64,000 nucleotides of DNA from Phenylobacterium haematophilum (GTDB taxonomy: Bacteria; Pseudomonadota; Alphaproteobacteria; Caulobacterales; Caulobacteraceae). The first letter of the stretch is position 1; every line of letters starts with the position of its first letter. The position numbers and the translations under genes are program-made. The notes below the pieces were generated by a model. The model did not search any database and was not told where the DNA came from. It was given only the letters and a program-made list of their open reading frames with translations. Shown here one piece after another: positions 50,846 to 58,892 of this stretch. The DNA lies in contig NZ_JACIDK010000003.1 of NCBI RefSeq assembly GCF_014196295.1, positions 372,001 through 436,000 of the forward strand, written 5' to 3'.

Positions 50846-51261
50846 TCAGCTCGCACAGATATCGCAACATCGACGTTGCCGCGAATGGCGTTCGAATAAG
50901 GGCAGACCTGGTGGGCGGCGGCGACCAGGGCTTCGGCCGCGGCCTGGTCCAGCCCTTGGGTCTCGGCGTCGAGCGCCACGCCTAGCTTGAAGCCGCCTTC
51001 GGCGCGCGGATGCAGTTCGACGGTGGCGGTGACCGCCGCGCCCTTCAGCGGGATCTTCTGCTGGCCGGCGATGTAGCGGACGGCGTTCTCGAAACAGGCG
51101 GCGTAGCCGGCCGCGAACAGCTGCTCGGGATTGGTCCCGCCGCCCTTGCCGCCCATCTCGCGGGGGAGCGCCAGGTCGAGGCTGAGCAGGCCGTCCTGGG
51201 ATTCGACATGGCCGGCGCGGCCGCCGACAGCGCGGGCCTGAGTGGCGTAGAGAGCGGTCAT
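50842..51261 (-). CDS. ohr: Organic hydroperoxide reductase Ohr
   Basis: Ohr detoxifies organic hydroperoxides with a thiol catalytic cycle that uses lipoic acid or dithiols. The 139-residue protein has the two redox cysteines in YAACFENA (about 55) and HQVCPYSNA (about 119), plus GGTNPEQLFAAG. GGAGATAA precedes the ATG. The palindrome at 51279-51292 overlaps the promoter and is the likely OhrR operator. Confidence 0.97.
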   Translation of the reverse strand: MTALYATQARAVGGRAGHVESQDGLLSLDLALPREMGGKGGGTNPEQLFAAGYAACFENAVRYIAGQQKIPLKGAAVTATVELHPRAEGGFKLGVALDAETQGLDQAAAEALVAAAHQVCPYSNAIRGNVDVAISVRAE

Positions 51262-51278
51262 TTGATTATCTCCAATTC

Positions 51279-51292
51279 AATTGTGCACAATT
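51279..51292. promoter_or_regulatory. Candidate OhrR operator
   Basis: AATTGTGCACAATT is a perfect 14-bp palindrome, 18 bases before the ohr start. It sits in a strongly AT-rich patch next to TATTTAAT, a possible -10 element, on the minus strand. OhrR boxes in other bacteria are AT-rich inverted repeats containing AATT...AATT, so the match is good. Confidence 0.8.
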
Positions 51293-51458
51293 AAATATGA
51301 CGCTATGCGACTTCGTCAAGGGGCGACGTGCGGACGCGACGCTGCGTGCGCTTGCATGACCCTGCCCCGCCGTAGTCAATAGCGCGAGAATTCCTGCGCG
51401 AGTCCGCGCGGACCTGAGGAAGTTTGGACGCCGCGAAAGCGGAGTCCGGGGGCCATGC

Positions 51459-52736
51459 ATGTTTCGTCCTGAGAACGCCCAGAGCCTGGCCGGCCTGGGC
51501 TTTGTGATCGCCGTCTGCTGGGCGCTCTCGGAAAACAAAAAGGCCTTCCCCTGGCGCCTGGCGCTGGGCTCCGTCGCCGTGCAGATCGGGCTGATCCTGC
51601 TGCTGTTCGGGCTGCCCGGCGCGCAGGCGGTGATTGAGACGATCAACCGCGGGGTCGACGGTCTGGCCGCCGCGACCGCGACCGGCACCCAGTTCGTGTT
51701 CGGCTACATGGGCGGGGGCGAGCAACCCTACGAGGTGACCAACTCCGGCGCGCTGTTCGTCTTCGCGTTCCAGGTGCTGCCGCTCATCCTCGTGATCTCG
51801 GCGCTTTCGGCGCTGCTCTGGCACTGGGGCATCCTGAAGTGGATCACCCGCGGCTTCGGGCTGCTGTTCCAGAAGACCATGGGCCTGGGCGGAGCCTCGG
51901 CTCTGGCGGTGGCGGTGAACATCTTCCTGGGCATGATCGAGAGCCCGATCGTCATCCGCGCCTATCTCGACAAGCTGACCCGCTCGGAGCTGTTCCTGAT
52001 GATGGTGGTCGGCCTTGCGACGGTGGCCGGCTCGACCATGGTCGCCTATGCGACGATCCTGAAGACGGTGCTGCCGAACGCCGCCGCGCACGTGCTGGTC
52101 GCCTCGATCATCTCGGCCCCGGCCGGCATCCTGCTGGCCAAGATCATGATCCCCGAGAAGCCTGGGCAGGGAGGGCTCTACGCGGACTATTCCTCGTTGC
52201 TGAAGTACGACAGCTCGATCGACGCGATCAGCAAGGGCACGATGGACGGCCTGACCGTGGTGCTGAACATCTCAGCGATCCTGATCGTGTTCGTGGCCTT
52301 CGTGGCCATCGGCAACGCGCTGCTCTCGGTGCTGCCGGTGGTCGGCGGCGAGCCGATCACCATCGAGCGCATCCTGGGCCTGGTGTTCTCGCCGCTGGCC
52401 TGGGCCATGGGCGTGCACTGGGACGAGGCGCTGAAGGCCGGCTACCTGCTGGGCGTGAAGCTGATGCTGACCGAGTTCATCGCCTTCATCCAGCTGGGCT
52501 CGGTGCCGGCCGGCGAAATGACCGAGCGCACGCGGATGATCCTGACCTATGCGCTGTGCGGCTTCGCTAACGTGGGGTCAGTCGGGATAACCGTGACCGG
52601 CATGGGCGTCTTGATGCCCGAGCGGCGCAACGAGATCATCGGCATGGTCTGGAAGGCGCTGATCGCCGGCTTCCTGGCCACCTGCATGACCGGGGCGCTG
52701 GTCGGCGCCATGCCGCGGGAACTGTTCGGACAATAG
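51459..52736 (+). CDS. Concentrative nucleoside transporter, NupC family
   Basis: A 425-residue membrane protein of the CNT family that imports nucleosides with Na+ or H+. Family features include FVFGYMGGGEQPY, FQVLPLILVISALSALLWHWGIL, ASALAVAVNIFLGMIESPIVIRAYL, GLATVAGSTMVAYATIL and TYALCGFANVGSVGIT. The ligand and coupling ion cannot be read. It is divergent from ohr. Confidence 0.94.
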   Translation: MFRPENAQSLAGLGFVIAVCWALSENKKAFPWRLALGSVAVQIGLILLLFGLPGAQAVIETINRGVDGLAAATATGTQFVFGYMGGGEQPYEVTNSGALFVFAFQVLPLILVISALSALLWHWGILKWITRGFGLLFQKTMGLGGASALAVAVNIFLGMIESPIVIRAYLDKLTRSELFLMMVVGLATVAGSTMVAYATILKTVLPNAAAHVLVASIISAPAGILLAKIMIPEKPGQGGLYADYSSLLKYDSSIDAISKGTMDGLTVVLNISAILIVFVAFVAIGNALLSVLPVVGGEPITIERILGLVFSPLAWAMGVHWDEALKAGYLLGVKLMLTEFIAFIQLGSVPAGEMTERTRMILTYALCGFANVGSVGITVTGMGVLMPERRNEIIGMVWKALIAGFLATCMTGALVGAMPRELFGQ

Positions 52737-52767
52737 GGCGGCCGCCAGAGCCGCGGGAGGATCAGGG

Positions 52768-53385
52768 ATGAAGCTCTACGACACGGCGATGGCTCCCAAC
52801 CCGCGGCGGGTCCGCTGGTTCATGGCCGAGAAGGGCATAGGCGACATCGAGATCGTCCAGCTCAACCTGATTCAGGGTCAGCACAAGCAGGCCGACTACC
52901 TGGCCAAGGCCGGGCTGCCGAACGTTCCCGCGCTGGAGCTGGACGACGGCACGACGATCACCGAGTCCCTGGCCATCTGCCGCTACCTGGAAGCCCGCTA
53001 TCCGGAGCCGAACCTGTTCGGGCGCACGCCGGAGGAGGCCGCGGTCGTGGAGATGTGGACCCGCCGGGCCGAGATGCTGGTCGCCAACCCTTTCATGCTG
53101 GGCGTACGTCACACCCATCCGGCGCTGGCCGCGCTCGAAGCGCCCAATCCGCCGGTCGGCGAGTACAACAAGGAGATCGGCCTGAAGGGGCTGAAGGTGC
53201 TCGATCGCCGGCTCGGCGAGAGCGAATGGCTGGCCGGAGAGCGGCTGACCATCGCCGACATCATCGCCTTCATCGGCATCGACTTCACGCGGATGATCAA
53301 GTTGCCGATCCCTGAAGAGCTGACCAATCTGCACCGCTGGGCCGACGCCATGCGCAGCCGCCCGGCGGCGAAGGCGGCGATGTGA
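52768..53385 (+). CDS. Glutathione S-transferase
   Basis: A 205-residue GST with the N-terminal thioredoxin-like domain (MKLYDTAMAPNPRRVRWFMAEKGI; NVPALELDDGTTITESLAICRYLEARYP) and the helical C-terminal domain with WLAGERLTIADIIAFIGIDF. A likely catalytic Ser/Tyr is not obvious at the N-terminus. The physiological substrate is unknown. The next gene starts within its stop region (GTG overlapping the TGA). Confidence 0.93.
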   Translation: MKLYDTAMAPNPRRVRWFMAEKGIGDIEIVQLNLIQGQHKQADYLAKAGLPNVPALELDDGTTITESLAICRYLEARYPEPNLFGRTPEEAAVVEMWTRRAEMLVANPFMLGVRHTHPALAALEAPNPPVGEYNKEIGLKGLKVLDRRLGESEWLAGERLTIADIIAFIGIDFTRMIKLPIPEELTNLHRWADAMRSRPAAKAAM

Positions 53386-53843
53386 GGAGCCTGGCTTTCG
53401 CCCTCGCCCTGGCCGCGGCGCCGTTCGCCGCGAGCGCTGCGGAGTTGACGATCCAGCCGCCCGGCGGGGCGGCCAAGGTGCTGACGCAGGCCGATCTGGA
53501 AGGCCTGCCGCGCGAGAGCGTCGAGCTGGGCGCCAAGACCTATGAGGGTCCGATCCTGGCCTACGTGCTGCGGGCCGGCGGCATGCCGGTCGGGGCCAAG
53601 CTGCACGGCGATCCGCTGCGAGCCTATGCGGTGGTCAGCGGCAAGGACGGCTTCAAGGCGGTCTATTCGTTGGCCGAGCTGGACCGCGACTATCACGCGG
53701 GCACGGTGATCCTGGCCGACAAGGTCGACGGGGCGCCGCTGGACGACAAGGCCGCGCCTTGGCGGCTGGTGCTGTCGGAAGACAAGAAGGCCTGGCGCAG
53801 CGTCTACGGCGTCACCAAGATCGAGGCGACGATCGTTCCCTAG
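53382..53843 (+). CDS. Secreted protein similar to molybdopterin-oxidoreductase domain
   Basis: A 153-residue protein with a signal peptide (about 1-19). The mature part, with GPILAYVLRAGGMPVG, LRAYAVVSGKDGFKAVYSLAELDRDY and APWRLVLSEDKKAWRSVYGVTKIEA, resembles the small stand-alone form of the sulfite-oxidase-type (Oxidored_molyb) fold. The cysteine that would bind molybdenum is absent, so it is unlikely to be a redox enzyme. It starts at GTG 53382, coupled to the GST gene. Confidence 0.75.
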   Translation: MRSLAFALALAAAPFAASAAELTIQPPGGAAKVLTQADLEGLPRESVELGAKTYEGPILAYVLRAGGMPVGAKLHGDPLRAYAVVSGKDGFKAVYSLAELDRDYHAGTVILADKVDGAPLDDKAAPWRLVLSEDKKAWRSVYGVTKIEATIVP

Positions 53844-54241
53844 GCGCGGCTCGCCCAGGCCTTGCGAGTGACGGACAGCTTGTCGCCGGTCTCGTCGCTG
53901 GAATAGGGCGCAAAGCCTTCGCGCACGTAGATGTGGCGGGCGCGGTGGTTCTCGGGCCGCACGTGCAGCTTCACCGCCTGGGCCGGCGTGTTGGCGAAGA
54001 TCCAGTCGACGGCGGCGCGGAAGAGAGCGCTGCCTGCGCCTTCGCTCGTCTGCCCGACGGCGATGCGGCGCAGCAGCACCACCTTGGCGGTGAACTCCTG
54101 GATGATCACGAAGCCGACGAGGCCGCCATCGCGGCGATAGCCGAGATAGCGGGCGTCGGGCGAGGCTAACTCGGCCGCGTGCTCGTCCGCGCTGAACTGG
54201 CCGATGAAGGCGTCGTAGCCGGGCAGGCGCTCGATACGCAT
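53840..54241 (-). CDS. GNAT-family N-acetyltransferase
   Basis: A 133-residue GNAT protein with LVGFVIIQEF, VLLRRIAVGQTSEGAGSALFRAAVDWIF (acetyl-CoA loop) and LHVRPENHRARHIYVREGF. It is short but contains the core. The substrate is unknown. Its stop shares CTAG with the convergent gene ending at 53843. Confidence 0.87.
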   Translation of the reverse strand: MRIERLPGYDAFIGQFSADEHAAELASPDARYLGYRRDGGLVGFVIIQEFTAKVVLLRRIAVGQTSEGAGSALFRAAVDWIFANTPAQAVKLHVRPENHRARHIYVREGFAPYSSDETGDKLSVTRKAWASRA

Positions 54242-54290
54242 GACCTCGGCGATGTCGGCCGGCGTCAGCGGAACGAGCCGGGCCAGGGCG

Positions 54291-54536
54291 CTAGTCCTTC
54301 AGGGCCCGCAGGATCGAGCGGACCCCGAAGGCGCTGAGCACGCCGGTCATGATGCAGATGACGATCTCCATCGAGAGATCGACCACCTGGTTCGGCGAGG
54401 TCGCGCCGCGCGTCCCGCTCATCGCCGCGAACATGATCAGGTCCATGACGAAGAACAGGAAGATCGGTCCGGCGATCAGGACCATCAGCGCCGAGGGCGC
54501 GATCTTCTTGGCGATGGCCGCGTCGAGCTTCTTCAT
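54291..54536 (-). CDS. Small membrane protein of unknown function
   Basis: An 81-residue protein with two membrane helices (ALMVLIAGPIFLFFVMDLIMF, about 17-37; VDLSMEIVICIMTGVLSAFGV, about 52-72) and a charged N-terminus, MKKLDAAIAKKI. The frame is open further upstream, but only ATG 54536 gives this sensible protein, in a different frame from the overlapping thioesterase. It starts two bases after the thioesterase stop. No family is recognised. Confidence 0.7.
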   Translation of the reverse strand: MKKLDAAIAKKIAPSALMVLIAGPIFLFFVMDLIMFAAMSGTRGATSPNQVVDLSMEIVICIMTGVLSAFGVRSILRALKD

Positions 54537-54538
54537 GG

Positions 54539-55000
54539 TCAGGTCCGGGGCTTGGTCTTCTTGATGATCGCCGAGAAGTTCATCACCGGCTCGCCGCCGG
54601 TGGTGATCAGGCCGCGGACGAACACCATGCTGCGGGCGGCCTTGACCACCTCGCCGCGGCACTCGACCAGCGAGCCGACCGGCACGGCGCCGACGAAGTC
54701 GCCGTTGAACTGGGCGGTGACGCTGCGGCTGTCCTGCAGGTCGTCGCGGGCGATCACGAACAGGCAGTAGTCGGCGAAGGTCATGATCGCGCCGCCGTGC
54801 ATGAAGCCGCCGCCGTTCATGTGGTGCTTCTCCGCGCGCATGGCGCACACCCGTTGGCCGGTCTCGTCGACGCGGTAGTAGAACGGTCCGGCGTGATCCT
54901 CGAACGGGTCGCTGCCGTACTGCACCCAGCCGGCCCACTCGCCGTCTTTCACGACCTGGTGCTTCCAGCCGCCGATTTCGAGTTCTTCGCCGCCGTCCAT
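54539..55000 (-). CDS. PaaI-type hot-dog thioesterase
   Basis: A 153-residue acyl-CoA thioesterase of the PaaI/4HBT class: HHMNGGGFMHGGAIMTFADYCLFVIARDDL is the substrate-binding and catalytic region, and VGSLVECRGEVVKAARSMVFVRGLI is the following beta part. I start at ATG 55000. The frame open to 55132 would run into the promoter region of the divergent thiolase gene. It may act on acyl-CoA esters made in the neighbouring pathway. Confidence 0.88.
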   Translation of the reverse strand: MDGGEELEIGGWKHQVVKDGEWAGWVQYGSDPFEDHAGPFYYRVDETGQRVCAMRAEKHHMNGGGFMHGGAIMTFADYCLFVIARDDLQDSRSVTAQFNGDFVGAVPVGSLVECRGEVVKAARSMVFVRGLITTGGEPVMNFSAIIKKTKPRT

Positions 55001-55091
55001 TCCCGTCCCCTGACCCCTATGAAGGGTTTGCCCGCCGCAGTCCCAGTCACTAGTTTGCGGCCCGAAGCGAACTAGGCGGCGGGGACACGCG

Positions 55092-56300
55092 ATGCAAGGC
55101 CGGACTGTCTTTCTCTGCGGGGGTCTGCGCACGCCGATCGGCCGTTACGCCGGAGCCCTGTCGAAGGTGCGGGCGGACGATCTGGCCGCCCATCCGCTCA
55201 AGGCCCTGATGGCCGCCTATCCCAAGCTGGACTGGGGGCTGGTCGACGAGGTGATCTATGGCTGCGTCAATCAGGCTGGCGAGGACAACCGTAATGTCGC
55301 GCGCATGGCGCTGTTGCTGGCCGGGATGCCGGAAAGCGTTCCGGGCCTGACCGTCAACCGGCTCTGCGCCTCGGGCCTGGACGCGGTGATCGCCGGAGCG
55401 CGGGCCATCGCCTCTGGCGACGCGGACCTGATCGTCGCCGGCGGGGTCGAGAGCATGAGCCGCTCGCCGTTCGTCATGGCCAAGCCGGACTCTGCGTTCT
55501 CGCGCAGCCCGGAGATCTACGACACCACCATCGGCTGGCGGTTCGTGAACCCGGCGATGAAGAAGGCCTATGGCGTCGACGCCATGCCCGAGACCGCCGA
55601 GAACGTCGCCACCGACTACCAGATCAATCGCGAGGACCAGGACGCCTTCGCCCAGCGCAGCCAAGCCCGCGTCGGCGCGGCCCGCGCCGCTGGCTTCTTC
55701 GACGGCGAGATCGCGCCGGTGACCATCAAGGACCGCAAGGGCGAGGTGGTGGTGGCGCAGGACGAGCATCCGCGCCCGGACACCAGCCTGGAGGCGCTGG
55801 GCGCGCTGAAGCCGATCGTCCGCGAGGACGGCACGGTGACCGCGGGCAACGCCTCGGGCGTCAACGACGGGGCCGCGGCGCTGCTGCTGGCCAGCGCCGA
55901 GATGGTCGAGAAGCTTGGCCTCGAGCCGCTGGCCCGGATCCAGGGCGGAGCGGCCGGCGGCGTCGCGCCGCGCATCATGGGCGTCGGCCCGATCCCGGCG
56001 GTCGAGAAGCTGACCGCGCGCCTGGGGATCAAGGTCGGCGACTTCGACGTCGTCGAACTGAACGAGGCCTTCGCGGCCCAGGCCCTGGCCTGCACCCGCG
56101 CCTGGGGCCTGGCCGACGACGCCGCCCACGTGAACGCTCATGGCGGGGCGATCGCCATCGGCCACCCGCTGGGCGCCTCGGGCGCACGCATCGCGCTGAC
56201 CGCGGCGCGCACGCTGAAGCTGAATGGCGGCGAGCGCGCCCTGGCGACCATGTGCGTCGGGGTGGGACAGGGCTCGGCCCTGGCGCTGGCGCGCGCCTGA
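55092..56300 (+). CDS. Thiolase, beta-ketoadipyl-CoA / acetyl-CoA acyltransferase type
   Basis: A 402-residue thiolase. The active Cys lies in VNRLCASGLDAV (about residue 91), His in NAHGGAIAIGHPLGASGAR and the final Cys in TMCVGVGQGSAL. NRNVARMALLLAGMPESVPGLTVNRLCASG resembles PcaF/PaaJ, which cleaves beta-ketoadipyl-CoA to succinyl-CoA and acetyl-CoA, but other thiolases are close, so the substrate is not certain. Other ring-degradation genes are not in this window. Confidence 0.9.
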   Translation: MQGRTVFLCGGLRTPIGRYAGALSKVRADDLAAHPLKALMAAYPKLDWGLVDEVIYGCVNQAGEDNRNVARMALLLAGMPESVPGLTVNRLCASGLDAVIAGARAIASGDADLIVAGGVESMSRSPFVMAKPDSAFSRSPEIYDTTIGWRFVNPAMKKAYGVDAMPETAENVATDYQINREDQDAFAQRSQARVGAARAAGFFDGEIAPVTIKDRKGEVVVAQDEHPRPDTSLEALGALKPIVREDGTVTAGNASGVNDGAAALLLASAEMVEKLGLEPLARIQGGAAGGVAPRIMGVGPIPAVEKLTARLGIKVGDFDVVELNEAFAAQALACTRAWGLADDAAHVNAHGGAIAIGHPLGASGARIALTAARTLKLNGGERALATMCVGVGQGSALALARA

Positions 56301-56301
56301 C

Positions 56302-56829
56302 ATGCGGCTCGTGGCCATTGCGGCGCTTGGCGCCTGGCTGGCGGCCGGAACCGCCCAGGCCCAGCTGCCGACCATTCCGGTCGAGGCGCTGACGGCGGCG
56401 GGGCTCGACCCGCACACCAAGGTCGACGGCGGTCTGGTGCAGGTGATGACCGGTCAGCGGGCGGTGATCCGCCTGGATGACGCCGGCCAGCCGACGCTGG
56501 ACGACGTCGAGGTCGGCCGGGTCGGCATGGCGAGCGCCGACGGCAAGGAAACCTACAAGGGCGCGGGGGCAGGCAAGCTGGCCTTCGCGCTCGACGCCTC
56601 GGTCGAAAAGCGCCAGTCGGTCCTGAAGATCTGGAACGGGCTGACCCGTCCGGTGGCTTATGAAGCCGAGATCACCGCCCTGCGCGGCGGCAAGCTGATG
56701 AAGCGGATGAGCACGATCTGCACGGTCCCGGCCGGCGCCGTGGGCTATGAGGTCTGGCCCGATCCGGTTATCAGCGTCACCCTCTCCAAGTTCGCCGAGA
56801 CCCCGGCGGACCAGCACGTCTGCCAATAG
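56302..56829 (+). CDS. Secreted protein of unknown function
   Basis: A 175-residue protein with a signal peptide (about 1-20, ending AQA) and a beta-rich mature part with WNGLTRPVAYEAEITALRGGKLMKRMSTICTVPAGAVGYEVWPDPVISVTL; Cys appears twice (STICTV, HVCQ), perhaps in a disulfide. No family is recognised. It follows the thiolase stop by one base and precedes the acyl-CoA dehydrogenase gene. Confidence 0.75.
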   Translation: MRLVAIAALGAWLAAGTAQAQLPTIPVEALTAAGLDPHTKVDGGLVQVMTGQRAVIRLDDAGQPTLDDVEVGRVGMASADGKETYKGAGAGKLAFALDASVEKRQSVLKIWNGLTRPVAYEAEITALRGGKLMKRMSTICTVPAGAVGYEVWPDPVISVTLSKFAETPADQHVCQ

Positions 56830-56841
56830 CCGAGACTTCCC

Positions 56842-57990
56842 ATGGCCCTCGACCTCGAAACCCGCGAGCAACTCATCGACACCGTCCGCCGGTTCGTCAC
56901 CGAACGGCTGCGGCCGCTGGAGGCCAGGGTCTCCGAGGACGACGCCATTCCGGCTGAGGTCATCGACGAGATGAAGGGCCTTGGACTGTTCGGCTTGTCG
57001 ATCCCAGAGGAATTCGGCGGCCTGGACCTGTCGATGGAGGACGAGTGCCTGGTCGGGGTCGAGCTGGGCCGCACCAGCCCGGCCTTCCGCTCGGCGTTCG
57101 GCACCAATGTCGGCATCGGCAGCCAGGGGCTGGTGATGTTCGGCACCGAGGCTCAGAAGGCCAAGTATCTGCCGGGCATCGCCTCGGGCGAGATCATCAC
57201 CTCGTTCGCCCTGACCGAGCCGGAAGCCGGCTCCGACAGCGCCAACGTCCAGACCACCGCCATCCGCGACGGCGACGTCTATGTGCTGAACGGCACCAAG
57301 CGCTTCATCACCAACGCCAACAAGGCCGACCTGTTCACGGTCATGGCCCGCAGCGACCCCGGCAAGGCCGGCGGCGGCGGGGTCAGCGCCTTCCTGGTCG
57401 AGCGGAACCTGCCGGGCCTGTCGGTCGGCAAGCCCGAGAAGAAGATGGGCCAGCAGGGCGCGCACATCTGCGACGTGATCTTCGACAATGTCCGGGTGCC
57501 GGTCGAGAACCGCCTGGGCAATGAGGGCGAAGGCTTCAAGGTCGCCATGCAGGTGCTGGACCGCGGGCGGCTGCACATCTCCGCGGTCTGCATCGGCGTG
57601 GCCGAGCGGCTGCTGGCCGATTGCGTGGCCTATGCGACCGAGCGCAAGCAGTTCGGCCAGGCGATCTCGAACTTCCAGCTGGTCCAGGGAATGATCGCGG
57701 ACTCCAAGACCGAGGCGCTGGTCGCCAAGGCGATGACCATGGAGACCGCCCGCAAGCGCGACGCCGGCCAGAGCGTGACCATGGAAGCCGCCGCGGCCAA
57801 GTACTTCGCCTCGGAGATGGTCGGCCGCGTCGCCGACCGCGCGGTGCAGATCTTCGGCGGCGCCGGCTATGTCGCCGATCACGGCATCGAGCGCTTCTAT
57901 CGCGACGTGCGGATCTTCCGGATCTACGAGGGCACCAGCCAGATCCAGCAGGTGGTCATCGCCCGAGAAACCCTGAAGCGGGGCGGCTGA
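56842..57990 (+). CDS. Acyl-CoA dehydrogenase
   Basis: A 382-residue FAD enzyme that makes the first double bond in acyl-CoA beta-oxidation. Typical motifs are FALTEPEAGSDSANVQTTA, GTKRFITNANKAD, MGQQGAHICDVIFDNVRVP, ERKQFGQAISNFQLVQGMIADS and RDVRIFRIYEGTSQIQ, with the catalytic Glu in YEGTS (about 364-368). It lies between the secreted protein and the small DUF3253 gene in a likely operon with the thiolase. Confidence 0.94.
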   Translation: MALDLETREQLIDTVRRFVTERLRPLEARVSEDDAIPAEVIDEMKGLGLFGLSIPEEFGGLDLSMEDECLVGVELGRTSPAFRSAFGTNVGIGSQGLVMFGTEAQKAKYLPGIASGEIITSFALTEPEAGSDSANVQTTAIRDGDVYVLNGTKRFITNANKADLFTVMARSDPGKAGGGGVSAFLVERNLPGLSVGKPEKKMGQQGAHICDVIFDNVRVPVENRLGNEGEGFKVAMQVLDRGRLHISAVCIGVAERLLADCVAYATERKQFGQAISNFQLVQGMIADSKTEALVAKAMTMETARKRDAGQSVTMEAAAAKYFASEMVGRVADRAVQIFGGAGYVADHGIERFYRDVRIFRIYEGTSQIQQVVIARETLKRGG

Positions 57991-57992
57991 TC

Positions 57993-58283
57993 ATGAGCGC
58001 CGACATGGAAGCGGTGATCTTCGACGTGCTGGGCAAGCTTGCGCCCGGCAAGTCGGCCTCGTCGGAAGAGGTGGCCCGCGCCGCCGACAACGAGAACTGG
58101 CGGCGGCTGACGGGCCATGTGCGCAATACCGCGCGCGGCCTGGCCCGCCAGGGCAAGATCGTCATCACGCGCCACGGCAAGCCGGCGGACCCTGAGAAGT
58201 TCAAAGGCGTCTATCGCCTGCGCCTGCCGCTGGAGGGCGAAGTGGTCGCAGCCCCGCCAGCTGCAGGCGACGTGGACGAGTAA
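57993..58283 (+). CDS. DUF3253 winged-helix-like small protein
   Basis: A 96-residue protein with a winged-helix-like pattern: VLGKLAPGKSASSEEVARAADNENWRRLTGHVRNTARGLARQGKIVITRHGKPADPEKFKGVYRLRL. This is the layout of DUF3253, a family of uncertain function that may bind DNA. It starts two bases after the acyl-CoA dehydrogenase stop. Confidence 0.82.
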   Translation: MSADMEAVIFDVLGKLAPGKSASSEEVARAADNENWRRLTGHVRNTARGLARQGKIVITRHGKPADPEKFKGVYRLRLPLEGEVVAAPPAAGDVDE

Positions 58284-58307
58284 GGCGCCGGGCCCCATAT
58301 CGGGCCG

Positions 58308-58892
58308 ATGAGCCTTTCGGCCGTTCTTGACGACATCGCCGCCTGCCGGGCCTGCGCCGGCGAGCTGCCGCATACGCCGCGGCCGGTGGTGTTCGTGCGC
58401 CCGGAGGTCCGGCTGCTGATCGCCGGCCAGGCGCCGGGCCGGCGCGTGCACGAGAGCGGCCTGCCGTTCACGGATGCGTCAGGCGATCGGCTGCGCCAGT
58501 GGATGGGGATCGACGCGGCGACGTTCTACGGGCGGCCCGAGATCGGCGTCGCAGCGATGGCGTTCTGCTTTCCCGGGACCAATCCGAAGGGCGGCGACTA
58601 TCCGCCGCCGCGACGCTGCGCCCAGCTCTGGCGGCCGCAGTTGCTGGCCGAGCTGCCGAAGGTGGAGCTGACGCTGCTGGTGGGTAGCTACGCGCAGGAC
58701 TGGGCGCTCGGCGCCCGCGCAAAGGGCAACATGACAGAGACGGTGCGGGCTTGGCGCGACTATGCGCCGGACTATCTGCCGATGCCGCACCCATCCTGGC
58801 GAAACACCGGCTGGCTGAAACGGAACCCCTGGTTCGAGGCTGAGGCGGCGCCCTATCTTCGCCAAAGGGTTTTGGAGATTTTGGGCTCGTGA
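58308..58892 (+). CDS. Uracil-DNA glycosylase-superfamily protein
   Basis: A 194-residue protein of the UDG superfamily. Motif A reads AGQAPGRRVHESGLPFTDASGDRLRQWMG and motif B reads MPHPSWRNTGWLKRNPWFE, the pattern of the group annotated as uracil-DNA glycosylase family. No four-cysteine iron-sulfur site is visible (Cys appears at C13, C16 and elsewhere), so the exact class and whether it excises uracil are uncertain. The lipase gene's GTG overlaps its stop (GTGA). Confidence 0.87.
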   Translation: MSLSAVLDDIAACRACAGELPHTPRPVVFVRPEVRLLIAGQAPGRRVHESGLPFTDASGDRLRQWMGIDAATFYGRPEIGVAAMAFCFPGTNPKGGDYPPPRRCAQLWRPQLLAELPKVELTLLVGSYAQDWALGARAKGNMTETVRAWRDYAPDYLPMPHPSWRNTGWLKRNPWFEAEAAPYLRQRVLEILGS

